A stretch of 64,000 nt of DNA from Bacteroidales bacterium (GTDB lineage: Bacteria; Bacteroidota; Bacteroidia; Bacteroidales; F082), in contig JAFXMK010000036.1 in assembly GCA_017530365.1 (NCBI GenBank), positions 1-64,000 on the forward strand, written 5' to 3'. Under the pieces are notes generated by a model that did no database searches, was not told where the DNA came from, and saw nothing but the letters and a program-made list of their open reading frames with translations. Positions 57,815-64,000 of this stretch are shown here, piece by piece. The translations under genes were made by a program, and so were the position numbers. Each line of letters starts with the position of its first letter. The stretch's first letter is position 1.

Positions 57815-58235
57815 CCACCTTTAATCTGAAGTCTTTAATATCTATTTCCATTAGATTAACTGGTGGAATCACCAAAGAGTTAAGGATGGTCCCTTGGGTT
57901 TTGGCATGTTGTATGCCTCGAGCTGTGCCCACACTAATAGTAGCGATATACCTCAGGAACTCTTTTGGAAAGATAAGTACATTATTCTTTAGTCCTGATT
58001 CTACAAAAGCAGGATCTATCATAAAGTAACAATACACTGTCAACGAAGAAATGATTGTTTCTTTTTGTCTGAAAAGGTAATTGGTTCTACAACCAATAAT
58101 TCTCGCATCGATATCGCCATTAAAGGATACTTGAAATCCAAATTCCACATCCTTCAGGTCATGGTTAACCAGATCAGCATGTAGTTCTATTGGATCATTC
58201 TCAATTTTGATAATTCTAAACGGGATTGACTTCAT
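57804..58235 (-). CDS. SecB-like chaperone of a toxin-antitoxin-chaperone module
   Basis: A 143-aa protein with the SecB-fold pattern. After a run of beta-strand segments (FGFQVSFNGDIDARIIG, ISSLTVYCYFMI) it has NVLIFPKEFLRYIATISVG and then GTILNSLVIPPVNLMEID. This corresponds to the SecB segment 'NILFPYARE...I..L.....FP.LNLAPVNF'. It is the third gene after an HTH regulator and a RelE-like toxin, 10 bp downstream of the regulator stop. Mycobacterium tuberculosis HigB1-HigA1-Rv1957 has the same order, where the SecB-like protein is the chaperone of the antitoxin. Canonical SecB would not be in such a context. The fold is inferred from sequence pattern only. Confidence 0.72.
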   Translation of the reverse strand: MKSIPFRIIKIENDPIELHADLVNHDLKDVEFGFQVSFNGDIDARIIGCRTNYLFRQKETIISSLTVYCYFMIDPAFVESGLKNNVLIFPKEFLRYIATISVGTARGIQHAKTQGTILNSLVIPPVNLMEIDIKDFRLKVVEK

Positions 58236-58245
58236 AGGTATTGTA

Positions 58246-58677
58246 TTATGCTACTCCAGACAACGAAGAATTTGACACATTAAAAGGAAACGAAGTTTCT
58301 AGTTTAGTGAAAACGGGTTTTATGTCATTGGAAAAAGAATTAAGTTGCCTCGGAACCTCTTTCTCAACCCTATCAACGACCCTTGTTTCAGATGTCAATG
58401 TGTTACTATCCGAAAACACTTTGTCCATAGATATATAAGAGATTTGAGGAATCATTCCTACTGCCATTGACAATTCAACCAATTTAGATAGACGATGATC
58501 GAAATCCCCATTCAACACCTGGCTAACATATCCTTTCGATACCCCTAACTTATTGGCCAACTCAGAACGAGATAGTTGGTGGTCTTGCATATAACGCTCA
58601 ATCATTGCATATAAATCCAGTTGGATTCTCGTAATCCAATACTCTGGTGTTGACCGCAATTCATTATAAGTAATCAT
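58246..58677 (-). CDS. HTH-type antitoxin (HigA-like) with extended C-terminus
   Basis: A 143-aa regulator. The N-terminal half contains a Cro/C1-type helix-turn-helix: LSRSELANKLGVSKGYVSQVLNG (about residues 35-57), followed by a helical tail. Residues from about 85 on (SNTLTSETRVVDRVEKEVPRQLN...) are hydrophilic and low in order, like the chaperone-addiction region of TAC antitoxins. It overlaps the toxin gene by 14 bp and is followed by the SecB-like gene, so it is expected to repress the operon and to need the chaperone for folding. Toxin-first order matches HigBA-type systems. Confidence 0.82.
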   Translation of the reverse strand: MITYNELRSTPEYWITRIQLDLYAMIERYMQDHQLSRSELANKLGVSKGYVSQVLNGDFDHRLSKLVELSMAVGMIPQISYISMDKVFSDSNTLTSETRVVDRVEKEVPRQLNSFSNDIKPVFTKLETSFPFNVSNSSLSGVA

Positions 58678-58981
58678 TTTGTTCTAGCTTTGATATTTCA
58701 AGTAATAATAATTCAGGTAATTCTTTGTTGTCTTTTAAAAGCTGTTTAATTGTATTAAGATCTTTGTTTTGGTTTTTCTTGTATCCTCCCATAATTACAA
58801 CAACATTTGGTTCGAGTTTGAGACAATAAACCCTTAGATCGTTTTTCTTAAACTCCAAACCAACCACCCTATCTCCATCTTTTATACTATTAACCTTTTC
58901 TTTAGGCATTATTGCATCTGTTTCCGCGACATAATCCATTTTTCGGACTGACTCCAACAATTCTACGGCAAAAGTACTCAT
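58664..58981 (-). CDS. RelE/HigB-type toxin
   Basis: A 105-aa protein of the RelE/ParE superfamily (Gp49/HigB-like). The diagnostic stretch is LEFKKNDLRVYCLKLEPNVVVIMGGYKKNQNKD (about residues 50-80), equivalent to the 'lR.ly.......v.l.hgf.KK..k' part of HigB-type ribosome-dependent mRNA interferases. It opens a three-gene operon with the antitoxin and SecB-like protein. The start follows a -7 element and an inverted-repeat operator region (58996-59058). Family member assignment is moderate because no catalytic residues were verified. Confidence 0.75.
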   Translation of the reverse strand: MSTFAVELLESVRKMDYVAETDAIMPKEKVNSIKDGDRVVGLEFKKNDLRVYCLKLEPNVVVIMGGYKKNQNKDLNTIKQLLKDNKELPELLLLEISKLEQNDYL

Positions 58982-58995
58982 TTATTTCAATTATT

Positions 58996-59026
58996 GTTTA
59001 GTTTTTACTAAACTATTTGTAGTTTA
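58996..59026. promoter_or_regulatory. probable operator of the toxin-antitoxin-chaperone operon
   Basis: Two interlocked perfect inverted repeats: GTTTAGT-TTTT-ACTAAAC (58996-59013) and TAAACTA-TTTG-TAGTTTA (59009-59026), each with 7-bp arms and a 4-bp centre. They share the middle half-site. They lie between the -7 box and the toxin ATG, where autoregulating HTH antitoxins usually bind. Confidence 0.7.
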
Positions 59027-59050
59027 AAATGATTCTAACTAATTCAACTA

Positions 59051-59058
59051 CAAAGATA
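59051..59058 (-). promoter_or_regulatory. -7 element of the toxin-antitoxin-chaperone operon
   Basis: TATCTTTG on the minus strand, about 70 bp before the toxin start. The -33 region has no clear TTTG. Transcription would run through the overlapping inverted repeats at 58996-59026. Confidence 0.65.
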
Positions 59059-59123
59059 CTGAAATAAATAATATTAAAGTAAAAAACAATAAAAATAAAT
59101 TAATGGAATGAATTACCCTTTTC

Positions 59124-60188
59124 TCAACCGGCAGTAAACTCCTTAATCCGCTGTTCTTCACTGCGTTTGCATACGAGGAGACGGCCGTCTTTCAGCGAAA
59201 CGATGTAACCTTCGAGACCTTGCAGCACCACCTTCTCTGCATCTTCGGCATGCACCACGCAGTCGTGGCATTCGTAGAGGTGGATGTTGCCCACGCTACC
59301 GTTGCCTTCGGCGTCATGCTGAAGCTTGTCGTACAACGAGGCCCAGTTACCCAGGTCGCTCCATCCGAAATCGGCGGGATGCGTGCAGACGAGGCCGTCA
59401 GCGGCGGCAGGTTCCATCACGGCATAGTCGATGGAGATCTTTTCGCATTGGGGGAAAACCGTTTCGAGGTGAGAGGTTAAAGGTGAGAGGTTAAAGGTTA
59501 AAGGTGAGAGGTTAGAGGTTATTTGATCCATTTGGGAGGCAAGGACGGGCTTGTAGGTCGTGATGCACTGCGTGATGGTCTTGACGTTCCACACGAAAAT
59601 GCCAGCATTCCAAAGGTAGTTGCCTGCTTCCAGGTAACGCTGTGCGACTTCCAGGGCAGGTTTCTCTTTGAAGGCGGACACTTTCCTGATCTCACCCTGG
59701 ACAGCATCCGACGACTCCACATAGCCGTAGCCCGTCTCCGGTCTGGAGGGCTTGATGCCGATGGTGACGATGAGGTCGTTTTGCGCTGTGAAGTCCAGGG
59801 CATTCTGGATCACTCGAAGGAACTCCACTGGATTCATCACCACGGCGTCAGCGGGTGTCACCACCACGTTGGCGTCAGGGTCTTCCGCCTTGATACGCCA
59901 GCAGGCCCAGGCGATGCAGGGAGCGGTGTTACGCGCAGCCGGCTCGGCGAGGATATGCTGTTCGGGGATCTCCGGTAGCTGTTGGCGGACGATGTCCACA
60001 TACTTGGCGTTGGTCACCACCCAAAAGTTCTCCATGGGGCAGATTCCCCTGAAGCGATCGACGGTCAGCTGTATCAAGGTTCGGCCGCATCCGAGGATGT
60101 CGATAAACTGTTTCGGGAAATCCGGTGTGCTCAAGGGCCAGAAACGGCTTCCGATGCCGCCGGCCATAATTACTACGTGGTTGTTCAT
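59124..60188 (-). CDS. manC: mannose-1-phosphate guanylyltransferase
   Basis: A 354-aa nucleotidyltransferase from the ATG at 60188 that makes GDP-mannose from mannose-1-phosphate. The pyrophosphorylase signature MAGGIGSRFWPLSTPDFPKQF is at the N-terminus, followed by VTNAKYVDIVRQ, EPAARNTAPCIAWA, TPADAVV and IGIKPSRPETGYGYVES. The late segment EKISIDYAVMEPAA and GWSDLGNW are also typical. A 56-bp heptamer tract (59466-59521) inserts a periodic SNLSPLTFNLSPLTSHL loop before EKISIDYAV. The upstream ATG at 60206 lies in the -7 element and is not used. No gmd-type or fucose genes are adjacent. Confidence 0.93.
   Translation of the reverse strand: MNNHVVIMAGGIGSRFWPLSTPDFPKQFIDILGCGRTLIQLTVDRFRGICPMENFWVVTNAKYVDIVRQQLPEIPEQHILAEPAARNTAPCIAWACWRIKAEDPDANVVVTPADAVVMNPVEFLRVIQNALDFTAQNDLIVTIGIKPSRPETGYGYVESSDAVQGEIRKVSAFKEKPALEVAQRYLEAGNYLWNAGIFVWNVKTITQCITTYKPVLASQMDQITSNLSPLTFNLSPLTSHLETVFPQCEKISIDYAVMEPAAADGLVCTHPADFGWSDLGNWASLYDKLQHDAEGNGSVGNIHLYECHDCVVHAEDAEKVVLQGLEGYIVSLKDGRLLVCKRSEEQRIKEFTAG
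59466..59521. repeat. eight-unit heptamer tract inside manC
   Basis: Eight 7-bp units of GAGGTGA / GAGGTTA / AAGGTTA type (56 bp). It is the same repeat family as the fakA tract, and on the minus strand encodes the same LSPLT-type peptide. The ManC frame is open through it. Confidence 0.93.
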
Positions 60189-60203
60189 CGTCGTTATTTT
60201 TTG

Positions 60204-60211
60204 CAAAGATA
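60204..60211 (-). promoter_or_regulatory. -7 element of manC
   Basis: TATCTTTG on the minus strand, 15 bp before the manC ATG. A TTTTG (60228-60232) lies 16 bp upstream, slightly nearer than the usual -33 position. It sits just downstream of the DegT terminator. Confidence 0.65.
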
Positions 60212-60233
60212 GCTACTATTTCCATAACAAAAG

Positions 60234-60271
60234 AAAAACGGACCCGACAAATTGTCGAGTCCGTTTTGTTT
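60234..60271 (-). terminator. rho-independent terminator after the DegT-type gene
   Basis: On the minus strand AAAACGGAC and CGACA pair with TGTCG and GTCCGTTTT (one mismatch in the middle, 3-nt loop), followed by a T-rich run. It ends the DegT transcript just before the manC promoter. Confidence 0.85.
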
Positions 60272-60288
60272 TTTGAACTGCCGAAGGG

Positions 60289-61562
60289 TTATTCGATGGC
60301 TTTCTTGATGCAGTCCACGATGTATTTGACGTCGTCGTCGCTGACGCAGGGACCGCTCGGCAGGCACATACCCACTTTGAAGAGCTGTTCCGATACGCCG
60401 TTGACGTAGGCGGGAGCGTCTTTGTAAACCGGCTGTTTGTGCATCGGCTTCCACAGCGGACGTGCCTCGATGCCTTTCTGGTCGAGATAGACGCGCATGG
60501 CCTCCACGTTGGCGTTGGGTTCGCAGTCGGTGTGGGCGCTGTCGGTGGCATGCACCACGCCAGCGGCGCCTCCGACGGCACCTTGCACAATGGTTTTATA
60601 GGCGTTCTCCTGCCCTTTCACCCGTACCGACGGATCTATCGTGATGGTGTTGAGCCAGAAGTTGGAATCATAACGTTCATCCGGGTTGCCATGGACCTCA
60701 ATGCCCGGAACCTCCTTCAGCAGCTCCTTATAAAGCTCGAATACATGCTTATGGTGGTCGATATGGTCGTTGACGATGGTCATCTGGCCACGGCCGATGC
60801 CGGCACAGATGTTACTCATGCGGTAGTTAAAGCCGATGGCCTCATGCTGGTAATAGGGATATGCTTCACGTGCCTGTGTAGCCAGCCACATGATCTTCTG
60901 CCACGCCTCCGCGTCGGGACATATCAAGGCTCCTCCCCCGCTGGTGGTGACCATCTTGTTGCCGTTGAAGCTCAGCACACCATAGTCGCCGAAGGTGCCC
61001 AGCACCTGCCCTTTCCAGCGGCTGCCGAAGCCCTCAGCGGCATCCTCCACGACGGGGATGTCATAGCGGTTGGCGACTTCCATGATACGGTCGATGTCGT
61101 ATGGCATGCCGTAGAGCGCCACTGGCACGATTGCTTTTGGCTTGCGACCCGTCTTGGCGATGCGGTCTTTGATGGCTTCTTCCATCAGATCGACATCCAT
61201 GTTCCACGAGTCCTTCTCGCTATCGACGAACACCGGCTTGGCACCCAGGTAGGTTATCGGGTGCGAGCTGGCGCAGAAGGTAAAGCTCTGCACGATGACT
61301 TCGTCGCCAGGCTTCACGCCACAGGCGATCAGGGCCAGGTGAACGGCGGCGGTTCCTGAGTTAAGCGCGGTGACGCGCTTAGACAGTTGGCAGTTGGCAG
61401 TTGGCAGTTATTGACGAAGTCCTCGAGGTCCTTCTCGAAGCCGTTTACATTCGGGCCGAGCGGCACCACCCAGTTGGTGTCGAAGGCCTCTTTGATATAC
61501 TTTTGTTCAAGGCCTGCTTCGCTCATGTGTGCGAGGCAGAGGTAAATGCGGTTGGTGGGCAT
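60289..61562 (-). CDS. DegT/DnrJ/EryC1-family sugar aminotransferase, reading frame broken by a heptamer repeat
   Basis: A PLP-dependent sugar-nucleotide aminotransferase gene. The first frame gives MPTNRIYLCLAHMSEAG... to GFEKDLEDFVNN (to about 61400). The second frame gives KRVTALNSGTAAVHLAL and then VKPGDEVIVQSFTFCAS to the end, with EDAAEGFGS and GVLSFNGNKM (Schiff-base Lys region). A CAGTTGG tract (61384-61411) lies exactly at the break. The second frame is offset by two, so adding one 7-bp unit, or deleting two, would join them with no stop. As assembled the product is truncated near residue 77. Family enzymes make aminosugars for surface glycans. A sequencing error in the repeat is the main alternative. 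Confidence 0.85.
61384..61411. repeat. frame-breaking heptamer tract in the DegT gene (CAGTTGG)
   Basis: Three perfect CAGTTGG units and one CAGTTAT unit at the codon position corresponding to the variable loop before the conserved SGTAA segment. It causes the frameshift described for the DegT gene. A stop (TAA) in the downstream frame lies at its upstream edge, so ribosomes cannot start within the tract. Confidence 0.92.
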
Positions 61563-61569
61563 GATATAT

Positions 61570-61602
61570 TACTTTGTAGTTACTTTGTACTTACTTTGTA
61601 CT
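61570..61602. repeat. 11-bp tandem repeat TACTTTGTACT
   Basis: Three adjacent 11-bp units (TACTTTGTAGT, TACTTTGTACT, TACTTTGTACT) begin 8 bp before the start codon of the DegT gene, in its 5' untranslated region. Copy-number change here would alter leader length. Confidence 0.85.
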
Positions 61603-61704
61603 TGTTTTATAAATAATCGAATAAGAACGTTTGGGATCATGAGCATTGCCTAGGATTGTATTGTCATTTTGTAAACTTCCTCTTTTTCGGGAAAATTGAA
61701 TAGA
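61603..61704. other. intergenic region between the nuclease-like gene and the DegT gene
   Basis: About 100 bp with no ORF, hairpin terminator or -7 element that I could support on either strand. Confidence 0.5.
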
Positions 61705-62205
61705 TCAATAATTGACATCTATAGTGTTCGTAATACGCAGATTGAAATGGGTATCCTTTTTAAAATGTTGCATGGTTTCTTTCAACGAATAATGGAAAAC
61801 TGGATGCTGACAATTGGAAGCATAAGCGTATCGGCGTTTATAATCCGCAAAATAGTGGTTCTCCTTAAACAATTTAATTGTATTACTAAGCTGCCCAATT
61901 GCTTCAGTTACCCAACTTGACGCGACATCCTTAAGTTCTATGAAAGCCAGGTATTCTTTCTCTTGGAACAACATACCGTCGCAAGTGCTTTCCAGATTAC
62001 CGTCGTTATTGCGAATATCCATATTATGGTCAATAGCCACAAACTGTAAAACGTACTTATAGGGATTCTTGACAATTGCTTGAAACTGACTACCAATTGT
62101 AGTTTGGGCAAGCTTTCCATTGCCAGGATCAAAAATGCGAAATTCCGCATCATCCCTTGGTTCCTCGGTAATGTAAGCCTTATCAAAGAAATTAACTTGC
62201 GACAT
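61705..62205 (-). CDS. PD-(D/E)XK-like protein, partner of an AAA ATPase
   Basis: A 166-aa protein without recognised family name. It contains a PD-(D/E)XK-like core: the Asp in STCDGML (near residue 90), then the beta-strand YLAFIELKD with the Glu-x-Lys pair (near 106-108), and a helix with Gln (EAIGQLSNTIKLF). This spacing is typical of nucleases in this superfamily. Its ATG shares one base with the ATPase stop (TGATG), so both are translated from one mRNA. In ATPase-nuclease pairs the second protein is often an effector; the role here is inferred from motif and operon only. Confidence 0.68.
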   Translation of the reverse strand: MSQVNFFDKAYITEEPRDDAEFRIFDPGNGKLAQTTIGSQFQAIVKNPYKYVLQFVAIDHNMDIRNNDGNLESTCDGMLFQEKEYLAFIELKDVASSWVTEAIGQLSNTIKLFKENHYFADYKRRYAYASNCQHPVFHYSLKETMQHFKKDTHFNLRITNTIDVNY

Positions 62206-63398
62206 CACATATCTTCTATTTCGAGCAGTTGAGCGAACACTTCATTGGTATCGTTCAACTCACGGTTTAGCATATTGTCGTCCGAAGGCATATCGTCATA
62301 CCTCTCAAGCGGTGTTATTTTTCCATCTTCTATCTGATAGACACATACGTCAGCACCATTTACACGTGAATGTTTGGGCACAACCTGTTCCAAACGATCA
62401 ATTTGTTTCTGGTTCTTGGCATTTATGGATGCAGCCTTGACTGCAAGTGTGGTATAATCTATAAGATATGGACTATGGGTTGTAATGATCAACTGGTTAC
62501 CAACCGTCTTGTTGTAAGCTGCAAACAAATCAAACAAAACGTTTCGTTGTGATGCCGGATAAAGGTTTTGCTCAGGCTCCTCAACAATATTGATAAACTG
62601 TCCGTACGTCAATAAAGAGGCCTGCTGAGCAAGAAGTAAACGACGCATATTCTCGTCAATAGAATTGTCGGCAAGAATATCAGCAATACGTTTTTCGATG
62701 GCGTTGGTGACTTGAAGGCTGGGGGCGATCTGATTGCCCGATTTCACAAGAGCAGAGTCATAAAGGGTAACCAAAGACAGTGGGATCAGTGATTGAAAAC
62801 CGCTAGCCGCTTCAGAGGTGCGCACTTTGAAACCATTGCCTGTGAGCCATGCAACATTGTTCAGTTTGTCATATTGGAACACAAATCCCTCGATTGGAAG
62901 GCGTATTTTCCCAAGCATTGATCGACGAGCCTTATCGTACTCTGAGAAAAGCACAAACAAAGATTGTGGTATCTCCTTCAACAAATCGGGGTGTTCCACT
63001 ACTGTAAGGAAATTACGTTCAGCAGGCACATACATGATTTTAGGCATCGGATAATCTGTCGTGACCGAGACAGCTTCTATCGAAAAAGTCTCGGACTCGT
63101 AATGAAAATTGTAGCGTGTGCCCTCAAAATGAATCACCGTTTCAGGCTTGAAATAATTCTGAATCCTGTGAAACTCACATTGCTGACGGAAAAATGCGGC
63201 GTTGTCAGTTTTTTTGTTGAGAGCAAGGTCACCACGCACGAGACCTTTCTCAATCCAACTAAAAGTAGAGATAAGCTTTGCAACAGTGCTTTTCCCAGCA
63301 CCTTGGTTGCCGCAAAAAATAGTGATAGGATATACCGGCATCATCCCATCATAACCTTCAACAATAGGACCAAAATTCCTGATTTCTATTTGTTTCAT
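62205..63398 (-). CDS. AAA/ABC-type ATPase (OLD/AAA_15-like), putative defence ATPase
   Basis: A 397-aa ATPase from the ATG at 63398 (MKQIEIRNFGPIVEGYDG). Walker A is GNQGAGKST (near residues 30-38), an ABC-signature-like region is SEAASGFQSLIPL, Walker B is INIVEEPEQNLYP, and the switch His is TTHSPYLIDYT. The upstream in-frame codons lie above the promoter. The type is the RecF/OLD-like ATPase group often paired with nucleases in defence systems, such as Septu, PARIS or AbiL-like loci. Its partner is a PD-(D/E)XK-like protein, and a HEPN gene is close by. No exact known system was matched. Confidence 0.88.
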   Translation of the reverse strand: MKQIEIRNFGPIVEGYDGMMPVYPITIFCGNQGAGKSTVAKLISTFSWIEKGLVRGDLALNKKTDNAAFFRQQCEFHRIQNYFKPETVIHFEGTRYNFHYESETFSIEAVSVTTDYPMPKIMYVPAERNFLTVVEHPDLLKEIPQSLFVLFSEYDKARRSMLGKIRLPIEGFVFQYDKLNNVAWLTGNGFKVRTSEAASGFQSLIPLSLVTLYDSALVKSGNQIAPSLQVTNAIEKRIADILADNSIDENMRRLLLAQQASLLTYGQFINIVEEPEQNLYPASQRNVLFDLFAAYNKTVGNQLIITTHSPYLIDYTTLAVKAASINAKNQKQIDRLEQVVPKHSRVNGADVCVYQIEDGKITPLERYDDMPSDDNMLNRELNDTNEVFAQLLEIEDM

Positions 63399-63428
63399 TA
63401 TTGTAACTGACTTGATTAAGTGTGTTTG

Positions 63429-63459
63429 CAAAAGTAGTAAAAAAACATAAACTGGCAAA
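63429..63459 (-). promoter_or_regulatory. promoter of the ATPase - nuclease-like operon
   Basis: Minus-strand TTTG (63456-63459) and TACTTTTG (63429-63436) with a 19-bp spacer, matching the Bacteroidota consensus. The inferred start is about 26 bp before the ATG at 63398. Confidence 0.75.
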
Positions 63460-63688
63460 GTGGATAAAAAACGAATTGCCTATCAAGATTCTTATTTCTC
63501 ATCAAGGAGAAAGGAATAAGCCTCTCAAATTATCCGGGCCGTCTGATAAGGAAAGGTCGCATATTTAAAGGTTAACGGAAGATTTGTTTTAAAGAAATCA
63601 ATCAACACATTCCCTTAAATATCTTGCTCATGAGTATATTATTATTGTCACCCCACCCAAATTAATGAATCGCTTTAACGCAGGCACG
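63460..63688. other. AT-rich intergenic region
   Basis: No ORF, clear hairpin or repeat was recognised in this 229-bp stretch between the ATPase promoter and the HEPN gene end. Confidence 0.5.
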
Positions 63689-64000
63689 TTAATTCAATAG
63701 CTTATTCAAAAAAAATAGATTTATCTGCTCGGGTTCAAGGTTGAACGGCACATCGAACCTCAACAATTGTCGAAGATAATCATCCAGCCGTTCAAGCAAC
63801 CCAGCTACATCCTGCTCCGTTCCTTTTAACGCTTCGCCATGTGCGGTTTTCGAGCGATAACCATATCCCTTTTTAATATCATTGTATATTGCAATGCGAG
63901 CAGACGCATCGTTCCCCAAAAGAACTGCAACACGTTCGGCAACCTGATGACTCAACTCAGCCGTCGATGTAGAAATCAATGCTTCCATTGCCGTAATATA
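63689..64000 (-). CDS. HEPN-domain protein, C-terminal part (cut by the window edge)
   Basis: About 100 residues visible, and the frame is open to the right edge (an ATG at 63988 is probably internal). The helical region STAELSHQVAERVAVLLGND is followed by DIKKGYGYRSKTAHGEALKG, whose Arg-x4-His (RSKTAH) is the catalytic motif of HEPN ribonucleases. The pattern most resembles the ApeA-like HEPN group found in phage-defence proteins. The C-terminus is FFLNKLLN. The N-terminal effector or sensor domain is outside the window, so the function cannot be judged further. Confidence 0.72.
   Translation of the reverse strand, partial: YITAMEALISTSTAELSHQVAERVAVLLGNDASARIAIYNDIKKGYGYRSKTAHGEALKGTEQDVAGLLERLDDYLRQLLRFDVPFNLEPEQINLFFLNKLLN

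Noticed and set aside
61628..61704. Small gene before the DegT gene
   Set aside because: No frame longer than a few codons with a start and a domain was found.

Overview
This is a chromosomal window from a member of the Bacteroidales. The evidence is: many promoters with the Bacteroidota -7 element TAnnTTTG (several with a TTG/TTTG element about 20 bp upstream) and few strong Shine-Dalgarno sites; TonB-receptor-like outer-membrane beta-barrel proteins; a SusB-like GH97 enzyme; a protein with a C-terminal type IX secretion (T9SS) sorting domain; and anaerobic lysine and arginine catabolism. No rRNA, CRISPR array, transposase or integrase was seen. One tRNA gene is present, tRNA-Arg(UCU).

Layout. 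0-3.8 kb (minus): lysine fermentation operon, read atoD-like CoA-transferase subunit, kal, kce, an intruding lipoprotein gene, kdd, running off the left edge. 3.9-9.6 kb: small ORF, ECF sigma factor, uvrA, a ProX-like editing deacylase, arcA. 9.6-18 kb: a 1313-aa GH2 beta-galactosidase, thioesterase, membrane protein coupled to ligA, PatB-like aminotransferase. 18-24.7 kb: RRM protein, tRNA-Arg, a small CVYGPP lipoprotein, psuK-psuG coupled to an outer-membrane receptor, FadM-like thioesterase, outer-membrane barrel. 24.7-37.5 kb: C69 dipeptidase, CDF metal exporter, lipoprotein, GH97, DUF2147 protein, TonB-receptor-like protein, HD hydrolase, T9SS cargo, SDR. 37.6-47.5 kb: deaminase, CVYGPP lipoprotein and radical SAM/SPASM enzyme, then a 2549-aa cyclic beta-1,2-glucan-synthase-like protein.

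47.5-57.8 kb is one long minus-strand operon from a promoter at 57785-57814: two DUF3298-like lipoproteins, a sugar-phosphate transferase, an MMPL/RND exporter, FakA, FakB, a GNAT-like protein, PlsX, an acyl carrier protein and a LolA-like protein. FakA/FakB, PlsX and ACP together form the known route from free fatty acid through acyl-phosphate to acyl-ACP. The exporter and LolA-like gene suggest lipid traffic to the outer membrane.

57.8-64 kb is an AT-richer accessory zone: a toxin, an HTH antitoxin and a SecB-like chaperone (a toxin-antitoxin-chaperone module), manC, a frameshifted DegT-type aminotransferase, an AAA ATPase with a PD-(D/E)XK-like partner, and the end of a HEPN-domain protein cut by the window edge.

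The most unusual property of the window is a dispersed set of 7-bp tandem-repeat tracts (a few 8, 9 or 11 bp). They lie between genes, form gene ends, and interrupt coding regions of GH97, the glucan synthase (three times), fakA, manC and the DegT gene. In the DegT gene the tract puts the reading frame out of phase; one more unit, or two fewer, would restore it. Predictions rest on reading the translated sequence without database searches.
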